Shown in pieces: positions 52,893 to 61,343 of a stretch of DNA of 64,000 nucleotides. Within the stretch, counting starts at the first letter, position 1. Each line of letters opens with the position of its first letter. The notes under the pieces were generated by a model. The model was not told where the DNA came from, did no database searches, and saw only the letters and a list, made by a program, of their open reading frames with translations. Both the position numbers and the translations under genes were made by a program. Source of the DNA: Leptotrichia sp. oral taxon 221. Lineage in GTDB: Bacteria; Fusobacteriota; Fusobacteriia; Fusobacteriales; Leptotrichiaceae. The DNA lies in the NCBI RefSeq assembly GCF_018128245.1, contig NZ_CP072378.1, positions 1,488,001-1,552,000 on the forward strand, written 5' to 3'.

Positions 52893-55758
52893 CGCCTAAT
52901 TCATCCTCCCCTCTACAAATATTTTTATACTCTTTGTAAAAATAATTTTTTGGATCTTTAAAATTTTTTCTTAGATCTTTACCATTTAAATTTCTTCCTA
53001 AATCATAAAATTGAGAATTTCGATAGTTACTAACCACCTCTTCAACAGCCTTTTTAGTCAATATTTTATCCTCACTTCTATTATCTGGAACCAATTTACC
53101 TTCCCAAGTGTCAACAACAATCTTCTCAATATTTTCTTTACCATCATTTTCCAACATTATCGAATAATAATCTAACTGTTCCATCGCTTTATAAACCTTA
53201 TCATTTTTATAACTATTGTAACTATCCTTCAATTTTCCAGACTTATAATCAAATAAATAATCCTTGTCACTAGTTTTTATATGTAAATCCGTAACCCCAT
53301 TGATAAACACATTTTCAAACAATTCTTTTTCTGAAGATAATTTTATTCTCTCCTCAAAATGAATTTCGATATTCTTTTCTGCTTCTAATTTTTCAATCAA
53401 TTCTTTAAAATATTTCTCTGCCGAATTCAAAATCTCTTCAAACGAAACTTTTCTATAAAATTCCAAATATTCCTTAGGAACCTTATAATCAAATGAATTT
53501 AGCACTTTTTTCAAAATTTCTGATAATTGATCTCGATCAATTTTAAAAGTTTTATTCTCCAAAGCAACCTTATTTTCCATTACAACCTTTTCATAAAAAG
53601 CATGAATTATAGTTCCAAAAATCTTAACGTTTATTTCATCTTCAATTTCTTCGACTTCCTGCTCACCAATCGCTTTTTCCAAATAATATCCATACTCAAA
53701 ATCTCTCATTTTCTCAAACGAATAGTATCCCAAACTCAATTTTTCATTTTTTATTTTCTCAAGATTTTTCTCCAATTTCGATGGAATAAACTCTCCAATT
53801 TCCTTTTTCTCCCATTTCTCTTTTCTATCCTTCAAGAAATATTTTTTTACAAAATAAAGCTCTTCCGCTTCACTTATTTCACCTTTCGTAACTTCAATTC
53901 CATACTTCAACTTCAATTCTTCAATAACACTCGCTGAATCAATATTCTTCTCCAAATCCTTGATATACGCCAAATACACATTTTTCGCCGCAAGAATATT
54001 TTGATAAATTTTAAACAATTCAATCAATTTTTTATCATCACTTGTAGGAAGCCCCATTTTTGCACGCTGAACTTTTGAAAACAAAAAATTATGAATTTTT
54101 ACTTTTGGAAATGAATCCTGTAAATTCAAAATAATTATATTTTCCTTCGTATTTTCAGAAATATTTTCAAATGAATTTATCGAAAAGCTGTCTTCAGACT
54201 CATCTTCAGCACTATCTTCCAAAGTCAATCCAATCGATTTTTTATCCAAATATTTCAAAAATAATTTCAACAAATTAGCCGAAACATTCTCATTAAAAAA
54301 CTTATCCCACAGATTATCAAAACTAAAATCTTCAAGCACAACCATTTCTGACAAAGCCTCAAAATATTTGTCTTTTACATTCTTGTCCTGTTTCACTTTC
54401 TTCTCATTATCCAAATAAATTTTTTCCAAGTAATCGCTATATTCTTTCAACGTAGTATATCCATAAATTTCTTCCAACTTTTCAACAAATTTAATAATTT
54501 TACAAACAGCTGTCATTCTTTGATTGTAAATTTCCTTTTGGTTCTCTTTTTCTAATTTTTCTAAAACTTCTTGATTTATTCGCTCCAATTCCTCTTTTGA
54601 AATGTACTTATAATCCTTTGAAACCAAATCTTGAAAAATATAATAACTTTCCTTCAAGTCAAAAATCTCCAATAAATCATTTGATTTATAGGCATCATAA
54701 AAATCTTTCACTCGAAATAAAAGTAATTTCTCCTTATCTTTCCTATCAATTTCCTTCACATTATCTAACAAATTGTAAATCAAATTCAAAATTCGATAGA
54801 TTTTCGTATCCTTCATCGTTATTTCCAAATTTGAAGAAATCTTTTTCTGTCTCAAAAGCTGATAATCACTTTTTGCCTCTTCAGCATTTTCCTGTGCCTC
54901 AAAAATCCGATAATTTTCTTTCAAATCATCATTTTCCTTGCTCACTTTTCTATTCTCTTTCTCAACTTCCTCCAACTTTCTAACTAGCCCCAACAATTCT
55001 CCAAATTTACTACTAAATTCATGAATTTCCACATTTATATTCTTTTTATCAAAAATTTCCTTCGCTGGCAATGAAAAATTTTCAGATATTTTCAATTCTT
55101 TTTCATTAAAATCATTTTCTGATAATTGCAAGATATTTTCCACAATCAGACCTTTTTCCTCAAATTTTTCCACAATTTCCTTTTCAAACGGAGAAAATCT
55201 CACTTTATTCACAAAATAAATTTTTTTGTATCTTTTCAAAAAATTATCTGAAATATTTTCCACATTTCTAAGCATATACGGTAAAATCAGTCCTTTTAAC
55301 TGACAAGTTTCTTTTACCTTTTCATCCACCATTTTTAGCGTTTCAAACAATTCTTCCTGCCATTTTTCCAACTCAACTTTTTCCAAATCAATCTTATATT
55401 CTTGCAATTCCGCAAACAAGTTGTAATAATTATAGGCAATGTCGATAATATCGTAATAACTCGACACCTCCAATTTTTTTTTCAACTTCTCGTTCAACGA
55501 ATTGTAAAATAATACAACCTGCTTTTCCTCTTTCACAACAATTTTGTCTGTAACAAAAAGATTTTCATAAAAATCATAATTATTCATTAATCTAAAATTA
55601 TTAAACAACTGATTTTCACTATCTTTTAGCAATTCTCTCCTCAACTCATAATAAGTCATTGGATTTTCAAATACATAAAGTGCTTCTTCATTTTTTGTAA
55701 ATTCTTGAAACAAGTATTCTTTCAAATTCGTTCCCAATCCTAAATATTTTGTATCCAT
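52879..55758 (-). CDS. addB: AddB-like nuclease subunit
   Basis: A 959-residue partner of AddA. The start is placed at the ATG at 55758, with AAAGGAGTAAGGAG directly before it; an earlier in-frame ATG at 55878 would overlap secG and a terminator. The N-terminal part has no Walker A, as in the inactive helicase half of AddB. The C-terminus is a PD-(D/E)XK nuclease (VTDLHIKTSDKDYLFDYKSG). The four cysteines that form the AddB iron-sulfur 'staple' are not found (only isolated Cys, such as NICRGE near the end). Sequence divergence is high, so the name rests on context, size and the nuclease motif. Confidence 0.75.
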   Translation of the reverse strand: MDTKYLGLGTNLKEYLFQEFTKNEEALYVFENPMTYYELRRELLKDSENQLFNNFRLMNNYDFYENLFVTDKIVVKEEKQVVLFYNSLNEKLKKKLEVSSYYDIIDIAYNYYNLFAELQEYKIDLEKVELEKWQEELFETLKMVDEKVKETCQLKGLILPYMLRNVENISDNFLKRYKKIYFVNKVRFSPFEKEIVEKFEEKGLIVENILQLSENDFNEKELKISENFSLPAKEIFDKKNINVEIHEFSSKFGELLGLVRKLEEVEKENRKVSKENDDLKENYRIFEAQENAEEAKSDYQLLRQKKISSNLEITMKDTKIYRILNLIYNLLDNVKEIDRKDKEKLLLFRVKDFYDAYKSNDLLEIFDLKESYYIFQDLVSKDYKYISKEELERINQEVLEKLEKENQKEIYNQRMTAVCKIIKFVEKLEEIYGYTTLKEYSDYLEKIYLDNEKKVKQDKNVKDKYFEALSEMVVLEDFSFDNLWDKFFNENVSANLLKLFLKYLDKKSIGLTLEDSAEDESEDSFSINSFENISENTKENIIILNLQDSFPKVKIHNFLFSKVQRAKMGLPTSDDKKLIELFKIYQNILAAKNVYLAYIKDLEKNIDSASVIEELKLKYGIEVTKGEISEAEELYFVKKYFLKDRKEKWEKKEIGEFIPSKLEKNLEKIKNEKLSLGYYSFEKMRDFEYGYYLEKAIGEQEVEEIEDEINVKIFGTIIHAFYEKVVMENKVALENKTFKIDRDQLSEILKKVLNSFDYKVPKEYLEFYRKVSFEEILNSAEKYFKELIEKLEAEKNIEIHFEERIKLSSEKELFENVFINGVTDLHIKTSDKDYLFDYKSGKLKDSYNSYKNDKVYKAMEQLDYYSIMLENDGKENIEKIVVDTWEGKLVPDNRSEDKILTKKAVEEVVSNYRNSQFYDLGRNLNGKDLRKNFKDPKNYFYKEYKNICRGEDELGDEEE

Positions 55759-55792
55759 CTCCTTACTCCTTTCACAATTTATTAATAAAAAG

Positions 55793-55814
55793 AAAAAGCC
55801 GAAATAAATTCGAC
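55793..55814 (-). terminator. Terminator of tpiA-secG
   Basis: On the minus strand GTCGAATTTATTTCGGC followed by TTTTTC, 10 bp after the secG stop and before the addB start. Confidence 0.75.
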
Positions 55815-55823
55815 TTTTCCTGA

Positions 55824-56030
55824 TTATCTTACCACTTGGAATAACACTGCAACAATCAAGAATGCCGCTGCTGTCCATTCAGTAAATTTTTCAATTCCTT
55901 CTTTTTCTTCATCTAAAATATTAGCCGCACTTTTTGCTAAACCTTGGCTTCTATCTGGTTGAAGTAAAATAACTCCTATCATAACGATAGCTAATATTAC
56001 TAAAATTACGATTAATAAATTTTCTAACAT
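55824..56030 (-). CDS. secG: Preprotein translocase subunit SecG
   Basis: A 68-residue membrane protein; the start at MLENLLIVILV is chosen because GGAGGAAACG forms its ribosome-binding site. It has two transmembrane helices (about 4-23 and 49-67) and the conserved cytoplasmic loop LLQPDRSQGLAKSAANIL between them. SecG assists SecYE-SecA protein export, which would include the autotransporters and TPR proteins here. It follows tpiA by 39 bp in one transcript. Confidence 0.92.
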   Translation of the reverse strand: MLENLLIVILVILAIVMIGVILLQPDRSQGLAKSAANILDEEKEGIEKFTEWTAAAFLIVAVLFQVVR

Positions 56031-56069
56031 CGTTTCCTCCATTTATTTTTTTGAAGCAAACTTAGCTAA

Positions 56070-56831
56070 TTATAAAGCATCTCCAGCTTTTGCGATTACT
56101 GTAAATTTAGCTGGAACTAAACTTGCTCCTCCAACTAATCCACCATCGATATCTTTTTGAGCTAATAATTCAGCTGCATTTGCATCGTTCATAGATCCAC
56201 CATATTGGATAGTTACGTTTTCAGCAACTTCTTTTCCATATAAATCAGTTAATAAGTTTCTAATGAAAGCGTGAACTTCTTGAGCTTGTGCAGGAGTTGC
56301 AGTTTTACCTGTTCCAATTGCCCAAACTGGTTCGTAAGCTAATACAACGTTAGCCATTTCTTCAGCTGTTACATTTTGTAATCCACCAATAATTTGGTCT
56401 TTTATAACTGCTTCCATAGTTCCAGCTTCTCTTTCTTCTAATTTTTCTCCAATACATAAAATTGGTTTCAAATCGTGTGCTAAAGCTGATTTAACTTTTT
56501 CATTAATGATTTCGTTAGTTTCTCCGTAATATTCTCTTCTTTCAGAGTGTCCTAAAATTACGTATTCTACACCTAAATCTTTTAACATTAATGGTGAAAC
56601 TTCTCCAGTATATGCTCCACTTTCTTTAGCATTCATGTTTTCAGCTGCTATTTTAATGTTTGATCCTTTAGTTTCTCTAGTTGCAGTTTCTAATGCTGTA
56701 AAAGGTGCTCCAATTATAATTTCAGCATTTTTAACGTCTGCTACTAAAGGTTTAAATTCTTCAAAAAAAGCTTTTGCTTCTGATGCAGTTTTATTCATTT
56801 TCCAGTTTCCTGCTACGATTATTTTTCTCAT
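56070..56831 (-). CDS. tpiA: Triosephosphate isomerase
   Basis: A 253-residue TIM-barrel enzyme interconverting dihydroxyacetone phosphate and glyceraldehyde 3-phosphate in glycolysis. The start MRKIIVAGNWKMNKT follows GGAGGACAGATTA. Catalytic Lys is in GNWKMN, His in ILGHSERREYYGE and Glu in LAYEPVWAIGTGKTA; the phosphate loop is QYGGSMNDANA. Its promoter is TTGATA-17-TAAAAT at 56874-56902. It is co-transcribed with secG. Confidence 0.97.
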   Translation of the reverse strand: MRKIIVAGNWKMNKTASEAKAFFEEFKPLVADVKNAEIIIGAPFTALETATRETKGSNIKIAAENMNAKESGAYTGEVSPLMLKDLGVEYVILGHSERREYYGETNEIINEKVKSALAHDLKPILCIGEKLEEREAGTMEAVIKDQIIGGLQNVTAEEMANVVLAYEPVWAIGTGKTATPAQAQEVHAFIRNLLTDLYGKEVAENVTIQYGGSMNDANAAELLAQKDIDGGLVGGASLVPAKFTVIAKAGDAL

Positions 56832-56873
56832 TAATCTGTCCTCCAAATATTTTTATTTTTTAATTCCTTTATC

Positions 56874-56902
56874 ATTTTACCACAAAATATTACTTTTATC
56901 AA
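56874..56902 (-). promoter_or_regulatory. Promoter of tpiA-secG
   Basis: TTGATA (56897-56902), 17-bp spacer, TAAAAT (56874-56879), 43 bp before the tpiA start. Confidence 0.7.
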
Positions 56903-56914
56903 CGGTTTTGTAAG

Positions 56915-57820
56915 CTATTCTCCAATTTCATTTTTTTTTGTTAATTCTGAAAACGCTGTCGCAATACTTGCTAGATTTTGCATATTGCTAGGAATAATAA
57001 TTTTGGTAGCTTTCCCATCAGCAACTTTTTCAAACGCTTCTAATCCTCTTAAAGATAAAACTTTTTCATTTGGTGACGCTTCATTTAACAATTTCAAAGC
57101 TTCTGCTTTTGCCCTTTGAACTGATAAAATAGCTTCTGCTTCCCCTTCTGCTTCTTTTATTTGTTGTTCTTTTTTAGCTTCTGCTCTCAAGATTGCAGCT
57201 TGTTTTTCTCCTTCAGCCACTAAAATTGCAGCTTCCCTTTTTGCTTGTGCTTCCAAAATATTTGCTCTTTTTTCACGTTCAGCTTTCATTTCTTTTTCCA
57301 TCGCAACACGAATATCTGCAGGTGGCAAAATTGATTTCAATTCAACCCGATTAACTTTAATTCCCCAAGGATCAGTCGCATCATCAAGCTCTTTTCTCAT
57401 TTTCGTATTAATTACATCTCTTGACGTCAATGTTTGGTCAACTGTCATATCTCCGATAATATTTCTCAAAGTTGTAGCAGTCAAATTTTCAATCGCAGAA
57501 AGCGGTCTTTCCACTCCATAAGTATACAATTTTGGATCAGTTATTTGAAAATAAACAACTGTATCAATTTGCATTGTCGCATTATCCTTTGTAATAACTG
57601 GTTGTGGCGGGAAATCAACAACTTGCTCTTTCAACGATACAATTCTTGCAACATTATCAAAAAACGGATTTATAAAATTCAATCCAGAATTTAAAGATTG
57701 ATAATATCTCCCCAATTTTTCAACAATATAAACTTTTGATTCTGGTACAATTCTAATAGCTTTTAACACCAAAATTCCGAAAAAAACTAATAAAATCAAT
57801 ATTACTATTGGTATAGCCAT
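56915..57820 (-). CDS. SPFH/Band 7 (stomatin/QmcA-like) membrane protein
   Basis: A 301-residue protein anchored by one N-terminal helix (PIVILILLVFFGILVLKAI). The SPFH domain follows (VPESKVYIVEKLGRYYQSL, ATTLRNIIGDMTVDQTLTSRD), then a long Ala/Glu coiled coil (about 175-245) and the short QmcA-type tail. Such proteins form large oligomeric membrane microdomains and work with NfeD proteins and membrane proteases. The NfeD partner is encoded immediately upstream (12 bp), which supports this pairing. Confidence 0.92.
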   Translation of the reverse strand: MAIPIVILILLVFFGILVLKAIRIVPESKVYIVEKLGRYYQSLNSGLNFINPFFDNVARIVSLKEQVVDFPPQPVITKDNATMQIDTVVYFQITDPKLYTYGVERPLSAIENLTATTLRNIIGDMTVDQTLTSRDVINTKMRKELDDATDPWGIKVNRVELKSILPPADIRVAMEKEMKAEREKRANILEAQAKREAAILVAEGEKQAAILRAEAKKEQQIKEAEGEAEAILSVQRAKAEALKLLNEASPNEKVLSLRGLEAFEKVADGKATKIIIPSNMQNLASIATAFSELTKKNEIGE

Positions 57821-57832
57821 TAATATCTCCTC

Positions 57833-58261
57833 CTATTTTTTTATTTTTTCTAAAATAATTTTATTTCCTTCAAAATCCTCAATTTTTACAATTTCACCTT
57901 CTCTAAAAATCTCAGAACTCACACCCTTCCAAATTACACCTTTAAACTTAACTTCATATACCTTTTTCGGACTTTCCAAATCCACAACTTTTTCTATTTT
58001 CAACTCTTGCCCAACCATTTTTGAACTAAAATTCGTCTTTTTATCTTCCAAATATTTTTTCAAAACTGGTCTCGTGAAAATTACAAAAACTATGGATAAA
58101 ACTGTAAAAATCACAAATTCTATATTAGGATTTTTTATAAAAAAGGATATCGCCGTCAGTATCAATGCAGCTAATGCAAGCCAAATAGTAACAAGCCCAG
58201 GTATAACAATTTCTAAAATTGAAAAAATTGCTGTTGCCATCGTCCAAAACAACGCTCCCAT
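57833..58261 (-). CDS. NfeD-like membrane protein
   Basis: A 142-residue protein with three hydrophobic segments in the first 80 residues (FWTMATAIFSILEIVIPGLV, IWLALAALILTAISFFI, FVIFTVLSIVFVIFT) and a C-terminal OB-fold (GQELKIEKVV ... VYEVKFKGVIWKGVSSE). This short NfeD type lacks the ClpP-class protease domain. It is the obligate neighbour of SPFH proteins and probably modulates the oligomer. It is preceded by GGGAGGAAG. Confidence 0.9.
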   Translation of the reverse strand: MGALFWTMATAIFSILEIVIPGLVTIWLALAALILTAISFFIKNPNIEFVIFTVLSIVFVIFTRPVLKKYLEDKKTNFSSKMVGQELKIEKVVDLESPKKVYEVKFKGVIWKGVSSEIFREGEIVKIEDFEGNKIILEKIKK

Positions 58262-58289
58262 AATTTCTTCCTCCCAATTTTATTTTTCA

Positions 58290-58403
58290 CTAAAATCCGA
58301 TTCCGATTCCTCCGTGGATTCCTCCAGTTCCTACTCCAATTCCAGCACTTAAACATGATGTCAAAGCCAATAACATCAATATTGCAATAATAATTTTTTT
58401 CAT
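58290..58403 (-). CDS. Small lipoprotein of 37 residues
   Basis: An ATG with GGAAGATAAATT upstream opens a 37-residue frame. Residues 1-16 are a lipoprotein signal peptide with lipobox LTSC (Cys17), and the mature peptide is a Gly/Ile-rich tail of about 20 residues (GIGVGTGGIHGGIGIGF). It is the first gene of the SPFH/NfeD transcript, 28 bp before nfeD. No family is recognised. Its glycine-rich, hydrophobic mature form and its constant promoter position suggest a real membrane-anchored peptide, but coding status should be checked by conservation. Confidence 0.6.
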   Translation of the reverse strand: MKKIIIAILMLLALTSCLSAGIGVGTGGIHGGIGIGF

Positions 58404-58448
58404 AATTTATCTTCCTTTCATTTTTTATTTTTGGTTGCTACCCTTTAT

Positions 58449-58477
58449 ATTTTATAATTTTCTTAACTTTCTTGCAA
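58449..58477 (-). promoter_or_regulatory. Promoter of the lipoprotein-NfeD-SPFH operon
   Basis: TTGCAA (58472-58477), 17-bp spacer, TAAAAT (58449-58454). Confidence 0.65.
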
Positions 58478-58494
58478 GTATTATTTTCAAAAAA

Positions 58495-58540
58495 GCCATC
58501 TCATAAGTTTAAAAATTTATTTTTACTTACAAGATGACCT
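58495..58540 (-). terminator. Terminator of valS
   Basis: On the minus strand CATCT and TAAGT pair with ACTTA and AGATG (two short mismatches), closing with GGC then TTTTTT. Confidence 0.7.
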
Positions 58541-58580
58541 CCTAATTAATATTTATCGCTATCTCTTAGATCATCTACAA

Positions 58581-61229
58581 TTATCCTTGATACAATTTAA
58601 TAGATTCTTTAAATTTAGCAATTTTGTTTTCTAATTCTTCTTTTATGCCATTTTCTTTGTCGATAACTTCTTTTGGTGCTTTAGACAAGAATTTTTCATT
58701 TGATAATTTTCCTAAAACTCTGTCTAATTCTTTTTGTGTTTTTTGAATATCTTTTTCAAGTTTTGCGATTTCTTTTTCTTTGTCGATTAAATCAGCAAGT
58801 GGAACGTAAATTTCTGTTGTTTCAACTAATTTGAATCCAACTAATGCAGGAATTTCTGTATTAAATTCATATTTTTCAACATTTGATAATTTATCTAATA
58901 TTTTCGCATTATGTTCTAAAATTTCTTTTTCTCCATCATTTACGATTTTGAAGATTACTTCGATTTTCTTCGCTGGTGAAACATTTGCTTCCCCTCTAAT
59001 ATTTCTAATCGCATTAACGATTTCTTTCAAGTAATCAAATTCTTTTTCAGCTGCCAAATCAACATATTTTTTGTTTTCTGTTGGGAATTCTGATAACATA
59101 ATTGTTTCTTCGTCTAATCCTAATTTTTGCCAAATTTCTTCAGTTATGAACGGCATAAATGGATGAAGCATTCTCAATCCTTTATCAAGAACTGTTTTCA
59201 ATACATATTGTGCCACAGTTTTATCTGAACCTTCTTGTCCATAAACTCTAGTTTTCGCAATTTCAACATACCAGTCACAGAAATTTCCTCTGAAAAATTC
59301 ATAAGCAACTTTTGCTGCTGAATCCAATTCATATTTATCCATATATTCGTTAATTTGTCTTGAAGCTGTTTGCAATTTAGATAAAATCCATCTATCTTCT
59401 AGCTTAAATTCCTTCTCATCAATAACTACATTTGCATCAAAGTCTTCCAAATTAGATAATACAAATCTTGAAGCATTCCAAACTTTATTTGCAAATGTAG
59501 AACCCATTTCCAATAATTTTTCAGAAAAATGAATATCTTGTCCTTGCGAAGTATTATACAAGAAACTGAATCTTATCGCATCTGCTCCATATTTTGCAAT
59601 CAAATCCAATGGATCAGGTGAATTTCCTAATGATTTCGACATTTTTCTACCTAATTCATCTCTAATAATTCCGTGCAAATATACATAACTAAATGGAATT
59701 TCATCATTAATGTACAAACTCATCATAACCATTCTCGCTACCCAGAAAAATAAAATATCTGCTCCTGTTACTAACGCATTTGTTGGGAAGAATTTTTCCA
59801 AATCTGGAGTTTTGTCAGGCCAACCTAATGTTGAAAATGGCCATAATGCTGATGAAAACCAAGTATCTAGTACATCTGTTTCTTCTCTTAATGAAACTTC
59901 TTTTCCAAATTTTTCTTTCGCTTGAGCTTTTGCCTCTTCCATATTTCTAGCGACAAATACTGTTCCATCTTCAGCATAGTATGCAGGAATTCTGTGCCCC
60001 CACCAAATTTGTCTAGAAATAGTCCAATCTCTTATATTTTCAAGCCAGTTGTAATAAACTTTTTCCCATCTTTTTGGAGTAATTTGAATTTGTCCATTTT
60101 TTACAACTTCCAATGCTCTTTTTGCAAGTGGTTCCATTTTTACAAACCATTGAGTTGAAACTCTTGGCTCAATAATAGAATCACATCTGTAACAATGTCC
60201 CACAGCATGATTGTGTTCTTTTGTACCAACTAATAATCCTTCAGCTTCTAAATCTGCCAAAATCGCTTTTCTAGCCGCAAATCTTTCTAATCCTTCGTAT
60301 TTTCCACCATTTGAATTTACGTGCGCATCTTCAGTAAAAATGTTTATAAATTCAAGTCCAGTTCTTTTTGCTACTTCAAAGTCGTTAGGATCGTGTGAAG
60401 GTGTCATTTTTACTACCCCTGTACCGAATTCCATATCTACATATTCATCTGCAACAACTGGAATTTCTCTATTCATCAACGGTAAAATAACTTTTTTACC
60501 AATTAAATGTTTGTATCTGTCATCATTTGGATTTACTGCAACCCCTGTATCTCCTAACATTGTTTCAGGTCTTGTTGTCGCAATAATTACATAATCATCA
60601 GTATCTTTTATTCTATATTTGATTTCCCAAATTTTCCCTTTTTTATCAATGTGATTAACTTCATCATCAGCCAAAGCTGTTTTATCATGAGGACACCAGT
60701 TTACAATGTACTCTCCTCTATAAATTAAACCATCATTATACAATTTTATGAAAACTTCTTTTACAGCTCTTGAAAGACCTTCATCCATCGTAAATCTTTC
60801 TCTATCCCAGTCAAGCGAAACTCCCAATTTTCTCAACTGTTTAGTGATTAATCCACCATGTTTTTCTTTCCATTCCCAAGTTCTTCTCAAAAATTCATCG
60901 TATCCAATTTCTTCTTTTGAAGTTCCTTCTTCTTTTAACATTCTCTCAACTTTATTTTGAGTCGCAATCCCAGCATGATCCATCCCAGGAATCCAAAGTG
61001 TTTCAAATCCACTCATTCTTTTATATCTAATAATTGCATCTTGAATCGCATTATTCAACATATGTCCCATATGCAAAATCCCAGTTACATTTGGTGGCGG
61101 AATAGCAATCGAATATCCTGGTTTTTCGCTATTATGCTGTGCGTTAAAATATCCTTTTTCTTCCCAAATTTTGTACCATTTGTCTTCTATTTCTGTTGGT
61201 GAATATGTTTTACTTAATTCATTTGACAT
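58581..61229 (-). CDS. valS: Valyl-tRNA synthetase
   Basis: An 882-residue class I synthetase charging tRNA-Val. The HIGH motif appears as PPPNVTGILHMGHMLNNA, the KMSKS loop as GRKMSKSLGNSPDP. The CP1 editing domain contains ATTRPETMLGDT, and the C-terminus is the ValRS coiled coil (EKEIAKLEKDIQKTQKELD ... LSNEKFLSKAP). Length is typical. Only 113 bp separate it from the upstream helicase gene, and no T-box leader is recognised there. An extended -10 (TGTTAAAAT, 61274-61279) may be its promoter. Confidence 0.97.
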   Translation of the reverse strand: MSNELSKTYSPTEIEDKWYKIWEEKGYFNAQHNSEKPGYSIAIPPPNVTGILHMGHMLNNAIQDAIIRYKRMSGFETLWIPGMDHAGIATQNKVERMLKEEGTSKEEIGYDEFLRRTWEWKEKHGGLITKQLRKLGVSLDWDRERFTMDEGLSRAVKEVFIKLYNDGLIYRGEYIVNWCPHDKTALADDEVNHIDKKGKIWEIKYRIKDTDDYVIIATTRPETMLGDTGVAVNPNDDRYKHLIGKKVILPLMNREIPVVADEYVDMEFGTGVVKMTPSHDPNDFEVAKRTGLEFINIFTEDAHVNSNGGKYEGLERFAARKAILADLEAEGLLVGTKEHNHAVGHCYRCDSIIEPRVSTQWFVKMEPLAKRALEVVKNGQIQITPKRWEKVYYNWLENIRDWTISRQIWWGHRIPAYYAEDGTVFVARNMEEAKAQAKEKFGKEVSLREETDVLDTWFSSALWPFSTLGWPDKTPDLEKFFPTNALVTGADILFFWVARMVMMSLYINDEIPFSYVYLHGIIRDELGRKMSKSLGNSPDPLDLIAKYGADAIRFSFLYNTSQGQDIHFSEKLLEMGSTFANKVWNASRFVLSNLEDFDANVVIDEKEFKLEDRWILSKLQTASRQINEYMDKYELDSAAKVAYEFFRGNFCDWYVEIAKTRVYGQEGSDKTVAQYVLKTVLDKGLRMLHPFMPFITEEIWQKLGLDEETIMLSEFPTENKKYVDLAAEKEFDYLKEIVNAIRNIRGEANVSPAKKIEVIFKIVNDGEKEILEHNAKILDKLSNVEKYEFNTEIPALVGFKLVETTEIYVPLADLIDKEKEIAKLEKDIQKTQKELDRVLGKLSNEKFLSKAPKEVIDKENGIKEELENKIAKFKESIKLYQG

Positions 61230-61343
61230 TTTATTTATATCCTCCTGTTTTTCTTTTTTTAAACTTATATTTCATTTTAACATAATATTATGGATTTTTC
61301 TATCAAAAATTAATTACTTCTATTCGACTTTAGCAAAAAATTT

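Noticed and set aside
52879-55878. Longer start for the AddB-like protein at 55878
   Set aside because: The extra 40 residues would be translated through the secG gene end and its terminator; the ATG at 55758 has a strong ribosome-binding site.
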